Shown piece by piece: positions 35,593-43,527 of a stretch of DNA of 64,000 nt. Where the stretch lies: contig NZ_JAKUDO010000001.1 of NCBI RefSeq assembly GCF_022436485.1, positions 1,612,001-1,676,000 of the forward strand. Direction: 5' to 3'. Source of the DNA: Agrococcus sp. ARC_14. GTDB lineage: Bacteria > Actinomycetota > Actinomycetes > Actinomycetales > Microbacteriaceae. How positions within the stretch are numbered: position 1 is the first letter of the stretch; each line of letters begins with the position of its first letter. The notes under the pieces were generated by a model that saw nothing but the letters and a program-made list of their open reading frames with translations, searched no databases and was not told the origin of the DNA. The translations under genes were made by a program, and so were the position numbers.

Positions 35593-36030
35593 ATGGCCGT
35601 TCGCACACACCAGTCCATCTCTGGCTTCGTTGCCTCGGAACCGCAGCTCAGCCGTACCGAGCGTGGCGACGCGCGCCTCTACATGAAGGTCGGCATCGAG
35701 CACTACCGCAAGGAGCCGGACAACAGCTTCACTCAGCTCGAGACCACCTTCCACGATCTAATCGCCTATCGCGGTGCCGCAGAACAGGGAGCCGAGCGGC
35801 TGGCGAAGGGCGACAACATCATCGCCGACGGACGGGTCCGCGACTACTCGTACGAACGCAACGGCCAGCGCTACGACGGCGAGGAGTTCATCGCGACGCG
35901 TATCGGCCACGACCTGGCCCGCACCCGCTACGAGGTGGACCGCAGCGGGCGCACTGCCGGCCGCGAAGCCACACCCTTCGCATCCCCGCAGCACTCCGCG
36001 CCGTCCAGTGCGGCTGCGATCGTAATGTGA
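35593..36030 (+). CDS. ssb: ICE-encoded single-stranded DNA-binding protein
   Basis: 145 aa, ATG after AGGAGGAAG. An OB-fold of the SSB family covers residues 5-110: SISGFVASEPQLSRTERGDARLYMKVGIE, TFHDLIAYRGAAEQGAERLAKGDNIIADGRV. The tail is Ser/Ala-rich and lacks the acidic DDDxPF-type tip of replication SSBs. It probably coats transferred strands and works with the prim-pol and ArdC-like proteins. A second, chromosomal SSB-like gene is at 45168. Confidence 0.85.
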   Translation: MAVRTHQSISGFVASEPQLSRTERGDARLYMKVGIEHYRKEPDNSFTQLETTFHDLIAYRGAAEQGAERLAKGDNIIADGRVRDYSYERNGQRYDGEEFIATRIGHDLARTRYEVDRSGRTAGREATPFASPQHSAPSSAAAIVM

Positions 36031-36605
36031 GCGATCCCGTCATGACCGATCAGTTCCTCCCCGAGCATGACGACATGCCGCCCGAGGGAGGGGCGTCGCC
36101 AACCCGATTCGACGTGCCGGAGCCGCCGCATCCGGTCAACTGGAATCTCCTCACGGCCAACGACCTTGAAGCAGAGTTGCTCGAACTGAACCGCTGGGTG
36201 GACTGGCTCCGGCATGCCTACGGACTCCCGGCCAGTGTCGTGCCGCCGTACTGGCACCGCCACACCGAACTCCTCTGGGAGCTGTCCGCGCTGCATCTCC
36301 ACTGGTTGTGCGCCTACGACCCGGAGCAGAACGGTTCCGCGCCGCTCGGCTGGCACCGTGACTTCGCGGATACCCGTGCTCGGCTTCGTGACTGGACAGC
36401 GGCCTGCGGTACCCGGCTCGACAGGGACCGCCCGACACGTCAGACGAGCTGGCCGGGCGAAGACCCCGCACAGCCGGTCGAAGAGTCGTCGATCACGGAC
36501 CGTGACGAGGACTTCGTGCGGTTCGTCCTTGATGAGGTTGCCGCGCGGCAAGAAGCAGAGGATGCCTTCTTCGCGGCTGCAGATCCGGAGAACGGCGAGG
36601 TGTGA
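36027..36605 (+). CDS. DUF4913 protein
   Basis: 192 aa from GTG 36027, which overlaps the ssb stop by 4 bases, the coupling style used throughout this operon; ATG 36042 is an alternative. The DUF4913 core is clear: LNRWVDWLRHAYGLPASVVPPYWHRH, ELLWELSALHLHWLCAYD, GWHRDFADTRARLRDWTA. The family is found in actinobacterial plasmids and ICEs near transfer genes; function unknown. The C-terminus is acidic. Confidence 0.85.
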   Translation: MSDPVMTDQFLPEHDDMPPEGGASPTRFDVPEPPHPVNWNLLTANDLEAELLELNRWVDWLRHAYGLPASVVPPYWHRHTELLWELSALHLHWLCAYDPEQNGSAPLGWHRDFADTRARLRDWTAACGTRLDRDRPTRQTSWPGEDPAQPVEESSITDRDEDFVRFVLDEVAARQEAEDAFFAAADPENGEV

Positions 36606-36608
36606 ATC

Positions 36609-36815
36609 GTGGCGCGCCGCTATGTGCGGAAGACCGGGCAGCGTCAGCAGAGCGAGCGCGAGCTGACGATCCGCGCTGACTTCCACGAGCCACCCGACCT
36701 GGACAAGCTCAGCGAACTACTGATTCGCATGGCACTCCAGCAGTCCGGGTCGTGTCGCTCGGGTGACGCGCCAGGACCGAAGCGCCCTCGTGCCTCCGGG
36801 CGGAGGTCGTCGTAG
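36609..36815 (+). CDS. small basic ICE protein, unknown function
   Basis: 68 aa, GTG start three bases after the DUF4913 stop. Arg-rich ends (MARRYVRKTGQRQQSERELT and a tail of Arg, Lys and Ser) flank a short helix DLDKLSELLIRMALQQ. Looks DNA- or RNA-binding; no family recognised. It is the last gene before the recombinase control region. Confidence 0.65.
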   Translation: MARRYVRKTGQRQQSERELTIRADFHEPPDLDKLSELLIRMALQQSGSCRSGDAPGPKRPRASGRRSS

Positions 36816-36823
36816 AATGAGCC

Positions 36824-36946
36824 CATCCGCCGCGGATGGCGGATGTTGTGGTCCTAGCGCTTCGTCGTCTCGACGAGGCAAAGTCAACGTGGCCGTCTTG
36901 GCCTGGTCCTTCAGCCTTCGGGCTCTTCTCACGATCAACATCCGCC
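36824..36946. repeat. inverted repeats ahead of the recombinase
   Basis: A hairpin CATCCGCC-gcggat-GGCGGATG (36824-36845) shares its right arm with a longer-range repeat: GGCGGATGTTG at 36838-36848 recurs exactly inverted as CAACATCCGCC at 36936-36946. Between them is AGCC-TTCG-GGCT (36913-36924), followed by a pyrimidine-rich stretch, which resembles a terminator. Possible roles are a terminator of the transfer operon, a regulator-binding pair for recombinase expression, or a transfer-origin-like structure. Confidence 0.5.
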
Positions 36947-36993
36947 GTCACATCAGTCCGCGTCGGCAGGCCCAGCGACTGTGGAGAAGAGCC

Positions 36994-38673
36994 ATGACTT
37001 TCATCGACACGGACCGCACCGCGATCGACAGCCTCGTTGCGCCGACACCCTTCCCCGGAGCGATCGCAGTCTCGTACTTGCGGGTCTCTACGAAGGAACA
37101 GGCGGAGAAGGGCGGCAACGCCGAAGGCTTCTCGATCCCGGCGCAACGGGAGGCGAACCAACGCAAGGCCGATCAGATTGGCGCGACGATCGTCGAGGAG
37201 TTCGTCGACGCTGGGGAGTCCGCGCGCAAGGCGGACCGGCCCGCACTCAAGCGGATGATCCACTACGTCACCCAGCACAAGACCAACTACTGCATCGTCC
37301 ACAAGGTCGACCGGCTCGCCCGCAACCGTGCCGACGACGTGACCATCCATCTGGCACTCAAGGACGCGGGCGTCACGCTCGTGTCGGCGACCGAGAACAT
37401 CGACGAGACGCCCTCGGGAATGCTGCTGCACGGAATCATGTCCTCGATCGCCGAGTTCTACTCACGCAACCTCGCCACCGAGGTCGTCAAGGGTTTGTCG
37501 CAGAAGGCAGCGCAGGGCGGCACAGTGACGAAGGCACCCATCGGCTACCGCAACGTCGGCGTGCGAGACGAGTTCGGACGGGAAGTCCGTACCGTCGAGA
37601 CCGACGGTGAACGAGCGCCGCTGGTCCGGTGGGCGTTCCTGGTGTTCGCTTCCGGCGACTGGACGACAAGCCAGCTCCACCAAGAGCTCGTGGCGCGCGG
37701 ACTGTCCAGTGCGGCGACGCCACGACGGCCATCCCGGCCCATCGCCAAGTCATCTGTGCACCGGATGCTGACGAACCCCTACTACAAGGGCAGCGTGCGG
37801 TACCAGGGTGTCACCTACGCCGGAGTGCACGAGGCGATCGTCCCCAACGAGGTGTGGGACCAGGTTCAGACTGTGCTCGGCACTCACCGCTCGGCGGCGG
37901 ACGCGACCCAAGTGCATGAGCACTACTTGAAGGGGACAGTTTTCTGCGGGCAGTGCGGGTCGCGTTTGCTGGTGTGCAACGCGAAGAGCAGCCAGGGCAC
38001 GATCTACCCGTACTTCGTGTGCGCAAGTCGGCATGGGGGCAGGAGCGACTGCACTCGGCAGGCGATGCTGATCGAGCACGTCGAGCGGCTCGTCGAGCGC
38101 TTCTACGCACGGGTTCAGATCAGTTCCGAGACGATGCAGGCACTGTCGTCGATGCTGCATGCCAAGTTCGACCAGATGATGTCCGAGGGAGCAGCCGAGT
38201 TGGCTGACCTTGCGACGCGCAGGACGCAGCTGGAAGGCGAACAGCAGAAGCTGCTTCAGGCCCACTACGCTGGCGCGATTCCTCTCGATCTCCTCAAGAA
38301 GGAGCAGGACCGGATCACGGCCTCGCTGGAGACGATCGCTCACCGGATCGCCGCGCACCACGGTCACTACGCGGAGGCGCGGGCGAATCTCGATGACTCG
38401 CTGGAGCTGCTGTCCAACGTCGCCGACATCTATGCCAACGCCGACGACGCGAACCGCCGGCTCTGCAACCAGGCGCTGTTCAAGGCGATCTACGTCGACG
38501 AGGACAACGACGTGCGCGTCGGGTACCGGTCTCCATACGACGGACTGAGCGGCGCCGACTTGCAGGCCGACGCTCTCACCTGGGCCGCCGAGGCGAAGAG
38601 AGAGGGCCAGGTGCGAACTTCCTCCAAGGGTGGTCCCTTGGTCGAAAGTTCACACCTGACCCGTCTGGGGTGA
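36994..38673 (+). CDS. large serine recombinase (ICE integrase)
   Basis: 559 aa from ATG 36994 with GGAGAAG upstream. The resolvase catalytic domain has Ser32 in YLRVSTKEQ and the Arg motif VHKVDRLARNRADD; a recombinase domain (about 175-290) and a zinc ribbon FCGQCGSRLLVC...C follow. A coiled coil (about 390-450) lies in the C-terminal third. It would integrate and excise the ICE. Its last codons contain a long palindrome, and the TGA stop (38671-38673) lies within the 3' part of tRNA-His, so the chromosome supplies the stop codon. Confidence 0.92.
   Translation: MTFIDTDRTAIDSLVAPTPFPGAIAVSYLRVSTKEQAEKGGNAEGFSIPAQREANQRKADQIGATIVEEFVDAGESARKADRPALKRMIHYVTQHKTNYCIVHKVDRLARNRADDVTIHLALKDAGVTLVSATENIDETPSGMLLHGIMSSIAEFYSRNLATEVVKGLSQKAAQGGTVTKAPIGYRNVGVRDEFGREVRTVETDGERAPLVRWAFLVFASGDWTTSQLHQELVARGLSSAATPRRPSRPIAKSSVHRMLTNPYYKGSVRYQGVTYAGVHEAIVPNEVWDQVQTVLGTHRSAADATQVHEHYLKGTVFCGQCGSRLLVCNAKSSQGTIYPYFVCASRHGGRSDCTRQAMLIEHVERLVERFYARVQISSETMQALSSMLHAKFDQMMSEGAAELADLATRRTQLEGEQQKLLQAHYAGAIPLDLLKKEQDRITASLETIAHRIAAHHGHYAEARANLDDSLELLSNVADIYANADDANRRLCNQALFKAIYVDEDNDVRVGYRSPYDGLSGADLQADALTWAAEAKREGQVRTSSKGGPLVESSHLTRLG
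38608..38658. repeat. 51-bp interrupted palindrome at the recombinase 3' end
   Basis: Arms read CAGGTG-C-GAACTT-cct-CCAAGGG and CCCTTGG-tcga-AAGTTC-A-CACCTG around a TGGT centre. All three blocks pair exactly. The length resembles a serine-recombinase attachment site, but the repeat lies wholly on the element side of tRNA-His and is coding. It may instead be a strong hairpin terminator or a binding site. Confidence 0.6.
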
Positions 38674-38741
38674 GTAACGGGACTTGAACCCGCGACATCC
38701 GCCACCACAAGGCGGCGCTCTACCAGCTGAGCTATACCCAC
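38666..38741 (-). tRNA. tRNA-His (GTG), ICE insertion target
   Basis: Acceptor GTGGGTA pairs with TACTCAC; D-arm GCTC/GAGC; anticodon stem CCGCC/GGCGG with loop TTGTGGT, anticodon GTG; T-arm GCGGG-TTCAAGT-CCCGT; encoded CCA end. The 3' end (38666-38673) overlaps the end of the recombinase gene, so the ICE junction lies at or next to this end. The tRNA itself is complete. Confidence 0.95.
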
Positions 38742-38807
38742 CATGTGCGCTCGAAGCGCAACCAGGACAGTGTACGACATCCTGCGGCCGAATGCCGCAT
38801 CGAGCGC

Positions 38808-39431
38808 TCAGCCCGGAAGATGCGTGCCGAAGCCCTCCACGACCTTCGCCGAGATCTGCTGCAGCTCCTCGCTCGCACGCCCCGGTGCATCCGTGAAGAC
38901 CGCGGCGCGGTAGTAGCGCAGCTCGCGGATCGACTCCAGGATGTCGGCGAGCGCGCGGTGGCCCCCCGCCTTCGCCGGGCTCTGGAAGTAGGCGCGCGGG
39001 AACCAGCGGCGCGAGAGCTCCTTGATGCTGGAGACGTCGATCGATCGGTAGTGCAGGAAGCCGTCGAGCGCCGGCATGTAGCGGGCCAGGAACATGCGGT
39101 CGGTGCCGATCGTGTTGCCGCCCAGCGGCGCGGTGCGCTCGAGCGGCACGAAGCGCTGCACGTACTCGAGCACCTGCAGCTCGGCCTCTGCGAGGCTCAC
39201 GCCGTTCGGGATCTCGACGTCGAGGCCGCTCGTCGCGTGCATCTGCCGGACGAAGTCGTTCATCTGCTCGAGCGATTCGTCAGAGGGCTTGATCACGACC
39301 TGCATGCCGGGCTCGAGCACCTCGAGCTCGAAGTCGGTGACGACGACCGCGATCTCGACGAGCTCGTCGACCTGCGGGTCGAGTCCCGTCATCTCGCAGT
39401 CGATCCAGACGATCCGATCACTCACAGCCAC
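38808..39431 (-). CDS. orn: oligoribonuclease
   Basis: 207 aa. A DEDDh exonuclease: IDCEMTGL with the first Asp-Glu pair at residues 10-12, the central Asp in SIDVSSIKELSRRW and the final HRALADI. It degrades 2-5 nt RNAs and pGpG to mononucleotides. The GTG start at 39431 is supported by TAGACT exactly six bases upstream, giving a leaderless transcript. The adjacency of orn and tRNA-His is a common actinobacterial arrangement. Confidence 0.95.
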   Translation of the reverse strand: MAVSDRIVWIDCEMTGLDPQVDELVEIAVVVTDFELEVLEPGMQVVIKPSDESLEQMNDFVRQMHATSGLDVEIPNGVSLAEAELQVLEYVQRFVPLERTAPLGGNTIGTDRMFLARYMPALDGFLHYRSIDVSSIKELSRRWFPRAYFQSPAKAGGHRALADILESIRELRYYRAAVFTDAPGRASEELQQISAKVVEGFGTHLPG

Positions 39432-39437
39432 GGATGG

Positions 39438-39443
39438 AGTCTA
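39438..39443 (-). promoter_or_regulatory. -10 element TAGACT of orn (leaderless)
   Basis: On the minus strand, six bases separate TAGACT from the GTG start, so transcription should begin at or next to the start codon. Confidence 0.65.
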
Positions 39444-39503
39444 TGCGGCGTGGCGGATCGGCGCTCCGCTCACGCCGATACCGCGCTCAGCCTGGCGCCG
39501 GGC

Positions 39504-40145
39504 TCAGCCCAGTGCCGCGAACAGCTCTCCGTGGTCGACGTCGGCGAGGGTGCCGAACGTGCGCGCTGCCGGAACCGGCGACTCGATCAGTTGCGTCGTC
39601 AGGAACCACAGCTGCGCGCCCGCCGCGGTCGCCGATCGCGCGCCAGGCCCGGAGTCCTCGAAGGCGATGCACGCGGATGCATCGGCACCGAGCCGGTGCA
39701 TCGCGGTCGCGTAGGGCTCAGGGTCGGGCTTGTCGCGCTGCACGTCATCGCGCGTGATGGCGAACCGCAGCGCGCCGGCGGGTGCGCTGTCCAGGAGCGC
39801 TCGCGCGTTCGCGCGGCTCGCATTGGTGACGAGCGCGGCGGGGATGCCGTCGGCGCCAACACGCTCGAGCAGCGCGAGGCTGCCTGGCAGCCATGGCACG
39901 TCCTCTCGCACACGCTCAGCCACAGCCTGTGCGACCGTCGCGATGATCGTCTCGCCGTCCAGCGCCATGCCGCGCTCGCGCATCCGCGCTGCCCATTCCG
40001 CCATGGGCCGCCCCGTCGTCCAGTGGGCGTCCTCGGCGGTCCACACGATGCGGTGCTGGCGTGCCAAGGCGCGCATCTCCTCGTGCCACATCGGCTCGGA
40101 GTCGATGAGCGTGCCGTCCATGTCGAACAGGAGTGCGCCGGTCAT
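39504..40145 (-). CDS. HAD-superfamily phosphatase (beta-phosphoglucomutase-like)
   Basis: 213 aa from ATG 40145; the longer upstream frame is not needed. Motif I FDMDGTL with nucleophile Asp near residue 8, motif II LVTNASR, motif III Lys in RDKPDPEPY, and motif IV FEDSGPG. The helical cap between residues 15 and 85 marks subfamily I. Substrates of such enzymes are small sugar or nucleotide phosphates; the exact one cannot be told. It is 72 bases beyond the orn start, on the same strand. Confidence 0.88.
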   Translation of the reverse strand: MTGALLFDMDGTLIDSEPMWHEEMRALARQHRIVWTAEDAHWTTGRPMAEWAARMRERGMALDGETIIATVAQAVAERVREDVPWLPGSLALLERVGADGIPAALVTNASRANARALLDSAPAGALRFAITRDDVQRDKPDPEPYATAMHRLGADASACIAFEDSGPGARSATAAGAQLWFLTTQLIESPVPAARTFGTLADVDHGELFAALG

Positions 40146-40258
40146 GGCCCCAGCCTGCCACGGGAGCGGATGTCTGTAGATTTGCCGAACACGCCGTTCT
40201 GCATGCACACGCGGGCACGGCTCGGACGACGCAGCGACCGACGACACGAGGAAGTGAC

Positions 40259-41539
40259 ATGGCCGACACCAGCACTGGCAGCACCGGCACACCGCGCAGA
40301 TGGAGCATCATCGGCCCAGGCATCGTCGTGGCGGCGACCGGCGTCGGCGCCGGCGACCTCGTCGCGACGCTCGTCGCAGGATCGAACTACAACTACATCC
40401 TGCTCTGGGCAGTCATCGCCGGCACGATCTTCAAGATCGTGCTCGTCGAGGGCGCGGGCAGGTACTCGCTCGCGACCGGCAAGACGATCTTCGTCGGCTG
40501 GCGCTCCCTCGGCCGATGGACGACCTGGTACTTCGGGCCCTACATCGTGCTCTGGGGCTTCGTCTACGGCGCCACCGCGATGCTCTCGTCGGCACTCCCG
40601 CTGGCATCGATGATGCCGGCAGTGCCGCTGCAGGTGTGGGCGGTCCTCACCGGCCTGATCGGCTTCGCGCTCGTCTGGTGGGGCAAGTACTCGGTGGTCG
40701 AGAAGGTGATGGCGGTGCTCGTCGGCATCATGTTCGTCACCGTGGTCGGCGCCGCGATCATGACGCTGCCGAACCTGCTCGACATCCTCAGCGGTCTCGT
40801 GCCGATCATCCCCGAGGGAGGGCTCATCACGACTCTCGCGCTCGCCGGCGGCGTCGGCGGCACGATCACGCTCGCCGCCTACGGCTACTGGCTGCGCGAG
40901 AAGGGGTGGAGCGACGCATCATGGATGCGCGTCATGCGTCTGGACAACGCGGTCGCCTACGTGATCACGGGCATCTTCGTCATCGCGATGCTCATCGTCG
41001 GCGCAGAGCTGCTGTACTCGGCCAACCTGGCGATCTCGACGGGTGACGAAGGGCTGCTCGACCTCTCCAACGTGCTCGCAGAGCGCTATGGCGCCGTGTT
41101 CGGCATGGTCTTCCTGGTCGGGTTCTGGGCCTCGTCGTTCTCGTCGCTGATCGGCGTCTGGAACGGCGTGAGCCTGATGTTCGCCGACTTCCTCGGCACG
41201 CTCCGCAAGCTGGAGCCCGCCGACTCGCGCATGCGCGCGGGTGGCTCCTACTACCGGGCCTATGTGCTGTGGCTGACGTTCCCGCCGATGATCCTCGTCT
41301 TCCTCGGCAGGCCGATCGAGGTGATCCTCGCCTACGGCGTGCTTGGCTCGCTGTTCATGCCGTTCCTGGCGCTGACGCTGCTGGGGCTGCTCAACACCGA
41401 TCGCACACCGCGCGAGTGGCGCAACCGCTGGTACACGAACGCGCTGCTGGGGCTGTGCGCGCTCGTGTTCGTGGTGCTGGGCGGCAACGAGCTCGTCAAG
41501 GCGATCACCGGCTACGTCACCGCGCTGCAGGGCGGCTGA
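40259..41539 (+). CDS. NRAMP-superfamily transporter lacking the DPGN motif
   Basis: 426 aa from ATG 40259 after GAGGAAG. Ten to eleven membrane spans in the NRAMP pattern, starting IIGPGIVVAATGVGAGDLVATL. Canonical NRAMP metal transporters have DPGN in the first span; here the aligned segment is GAGD, and the MPH motif of span six is also not evident (TLAAYGYWLREKGW). The substrate is therefore uncertain and may not be manganese or iron. The gene ends back to back with the flavin-type oxidase gene on the other strand. Confidence 0.85.
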   Translation: MADTSTGSTGTPRRWSIIGPGIVVAATGVGAGDLVATLVAGSNYNYILLWAVIAGTIFKIVLVEGAGRYSLATGKTIFVGWRSLGRWTTWYFGPYIVLWGFVYGATAMLSSALPLASMMPAVPLQVWAVLTGLIGFALVWWGKYSVVEKVMAVLVGIMFVTVVGAAIMTLPNLLDILSGLVPIIPEGGLITTLALAGGVGGTITLAAYGYWLREKGWSDASWMRVMRLDNAVAYVITGIFVIAMLIVGAELLYSANLAISTGDEGLLDLSNVLAERYGAVFGMVFLVGFWASSFSSLIGVWNGVSLMFADFLGTLRKLEPADSRMRAGGSYYRAYVLWLTFPPMILVFLGRPIEVILAYGVLGSLFMPFLALTLLGLLNTDRTPREWRNRWYTNALLGLCALVFVVLGGNELVKAITGYVTALQGG

Positions 41540-42061
41540 TCACCACCGGAACCGCGTCACATCCTGCGGGAACGAGAACCACGCGAGCACCCGCGAGGGC
41601 GTGACGACGCGCAGCCCGCCGCCATCGTCGCCGGCCCAGGCGTCGGCGGCGGGCGCGTAGCCGTCATCGTGGTACTTCGCGAACGCGACCGAGAGCCGCT
41701 CGCCGAGACCCGTGGCATCCGCTCTCGTCGCATGTGACTCGCCCTCGACGACCACGGCCTCCTTGCCGTCCTCGAGGGTGAGGGTGACGGATGGGTTGTG
41801 CTCGGCGTTTCGCGCATGCCGCGTCGCGGGGGAGCCGTCGTACCAGAATCGGCCGTCGACCCACACGCCCCAGCGCGGGATGGCGTGTGGGCGGCCGTCG
41901 GGGCGGACCGAGCCGAGCCAGTAGTGGTGCGACGCCTGCAGGCGCGACTCGACCTCGGCCCATTCGAGCAGCCCCGAGTCGTCGTCCGGGAGACCGTAGC
42001 CCTCGGGCAGTACCGGGCGGTCGCGGCGGGGCGCGGGCATGGGGGTGAGATCGGTGAGCAT
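41540..42061 (-). CDS. pyridoxamine 5'-phosphate oxidase-family protein
   Basis: 173 aa from ATG 42061; an earlier in-frame start at 42094 exists. A split beta-barrel flavin-binding fold: ASHHYWLGSVRPDGRPHAIPRWGVWVDG, then RNAEHNPSVTLTLEDGKEAVVVEG. It probably binds FMN or F420 and reduces or senses a small substrate; no specific reaction can be given. Convergent with the NRAMP gene, with no bases between the stops. Confidence 0.85.
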   Translation of the reverse strand: MLTDLTPMPAPRRDRPVLPEGYGLPDDDSGLLEWAEVESRLQASHHYWLGSVRPDGRPHAIPRWGVWVDGRFWYDGSPATRHARNAEHNPSVTLTLEDGKEAVVVEGESHATRADATGLGERLSVAFAKYHDDGYAPAADAWAGDDGGGLRVVTPSRVLAWFSFPQDVTRFRW

Positions 42062-42183
42062 GCCGACAGAGTGGCGTGGGCCGCCCACATGCACCAGACG
42101 TGCGTCACGATCGCGCGGGGCGGCAGGCGGCGCAATCGGCAGGCAGCATCCAGCGCGAGGCGCCCAGCCAGTAGATTGGTGTG

Positions 42184-42256
42184 GCCCCCGTAGCTCAGCG
42201 GATAGAGCAGAGGCCTTCTAATCCTTTTGTCGCGGGTTCGACTCCCGCCGGGGGCG
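42184..42256 (+). tRNA. tRNA-Arg (TCT)
   Basis: Acceptor GCCCCCG pairs with CGGGGGC; D-arm GCTC/GAGC; anticodon loop CTTCTAA gives TCT; T-arm GCGGG-TTCGACT-CCCGC. The last anticodon-stem pair is mismatched (C-T), as in related actinobacterial tRNA-Arg. CCA is not encoded. Confidence 0.93.
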
Positions 42257-42297
42257 CGTCCGCCCGATCTGTCAGTGGTGCGCCTGAGCCTCCGCCC

Positions 42298-42747
42298 ATG
42301 AAACGCTGCTCGCGGTGCCAGACCGAGAAGCCTGTCGGCGAGTTCAATCGAGGCCCGCGCAACAAGGACGGCCGGCATTCGTACTGTCGTGCGTGCCAGA
42401 AGGCGCACTACCGGGACAACGCGGTCCGGCACAAGGCCAACGTGCGGCGCATCAGCAAAGCTCGGCGCAAGCAGGCGCTCGACGCGATCATGATCCGGTT
42501 CTCCGAGGGCTGTGTGGACTGTGGTTGCAAGGACATCCGGGTGCTGGAGTTCGACCATGTGCGTGGCGTGAAGGTCGCCAGTGTCGGAAGCATGGTGCGA
42601 CGAGGGCGTTCGCTGGCCATGATCTTGGCGGAGATCGAGAAATGCGAAGTGCGCTGTCGGAACTGCCATGCGATCGTGACGATCGAGCGCCGAGGGGCGT
42701 CGTGGCATGACGCCTACTTGCCGAGCCCGTCAGGGCGCCGGCCGTAG
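42298..42747 (+). CDS. HNH-type zinc protein downstream of tRNA-Arg
   Basis: 149 aa from ATG 42298. N-terminal zinc cysteines CSRC and CRAC (residues 4-35) are followed by a basic helix. A second zinc unit follows: CVDCGC, then VLEFDHVRG and CRNCHAIV, the typical start, core and end of an HNH nuclease domain, with His in FDH and in CHA. It may be a nuclease or a nucleic-acid-binding zinc protein. Its position 42 bp from tRNA-Arg suggests possible past acquisition, but the base composition is like the chromosome. Confidence 0.75.
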   Translation: MKRCSRCQTEKPVGEFNRGPRNKDGRHSYCRACQKAHYRDNAVRHKANVRRISKARRKQALDAIMIRFSEGCVDCGCKDIRVLEFDHVRGVKVASVGSMVRRGRSLAMILAEIEKCEVRCRNCHAIVTIERRGASWHDAYLPSPSGRRP

Positions 42748-42750
42748 GCT
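42745..42750 (+). promoter_or_regulatory. -10 element TAGGCT of the DedA gene, overlapping an upstream stop codon
   Basis: TAG is the stop codon of the HNH gene. Six bases separate the hexamer from the GTG at 42757, predicting a leaderless transcript. Confidence 0.65.
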
Positions 42751-42756
42751 GGCTGA

Positions 42757-43431
42757 GTGATCGACTCCCTCGTGCAGACCGCGACCGACACCGATGGGCT
42801 CACCGGCGTCGCCGGCTGGGCGGTCGGCCTGATGGACGCGATCGGCGCACCCGGTGCCGCGGTGGCGATCGCCGCGGAGAACCTGTTCCCGCCGATCCCG
42901 AGCGAGATCATCCTGCCGCTCGCAGGGTTCGCTGCTGCGCAGGGCTCGTTCACGGTCGCCGAGGCGATCATCTGGACCACCATCGGCTCGGTCGTCGGTG
43001 CGCTCGTGCTCTACCTGCTCGGCAGGCTGCTCGGGCACGAGCGGCTCTCGGCGATCGCTCGCAAGATGCCGCTGGTGCGCTCGAGCGACATCGACAAGAC
43101 CACCGCCTGGTTCGCCAAGCACGGCTGGAAGACGGTGCTCTTCGGCAGGTTCCTGCCGATCTTTCGCAGCCTCATCTCGATCCCGGCCGGCATCGAGCGG
43201 ATGCCGGTGCTGCTCTTCCTCGGGCTCACCGCGCTCGGCTCCGCGATCTGGAACACGATCTTCATCATGATCGGCGTCACGCTCGGCATGAACTTCCACA
43301 TCATCGAGCCCTACATGGAGTGGCTCCAGTGGATCGTGATCGGTGCGGTCGTGCTGGTCGTGGTGGTCTGGGTGACGCGGCGGATGCTGCAGAACAGGGC
43401 AGAGGGCAAGCACCTGCTCCACGGGGAGTGA
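42757..43431 (+). CDS. DedA-family membrane protein
   Basis: 224 aa, GTG start six bases after TAGGCT. The DedA/SNARE-associated fold is evident: AAENLFPPIPSEIILPLAGFAA, GSVVGALVLYLLGRLLGHE and KHGWKTVLFGRFLPIFRSLISIPAG with the conserved Gly-Arg-Phe-x-Pro and Arg residues. Four to five spans. DedA proteins act in lipid carrier or phospholipid flipping and proton-linked homeostasis. A second, more divergent DedA gene is at 56120. Confidence 0.92.
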   Translation: MIDSLVQTATDTDGLTGVAGWAVGLMDAIGAPGAAVAIAAENLFPPIPSEIILPLAGFAAAQGSFTVAEAIIWTTIGSVVGALVLYLLGRLLGHERLSAIARKMPLVRSSDIDKTTAWFAKHGWKTVLFGRFLPIFRSLISIPAGIERMPVLLFLGLTALGSAIWNTIFIMIGVTLGMNFHIIEPYMEWLQWIVIGAVVLVVVVWVTRRMLQNRAEGKHLLHGE

Positions 43432-43527
43432 CGTCGCTCAGACGGGTTTCGAGCGATCGGGAATGCCACCCCCGGGTGCCTCGTTGTTAGAATCTGAACG
43501 ACTTCCGACTTCGAAAGGCACCGAACC

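Noticed and set aside
38608..38658. Palindrome taken as the complete attachment site
   Set aside because: An integrated element should show hybrid half-sites, and the repeat is coding. Kept only as a repeat of unknown role.
42298..42747. HNH gene as sign of a second mobile element at tRNA-Arg
   Set aside because: No integrase, repeat or base-composition change was seen around it.
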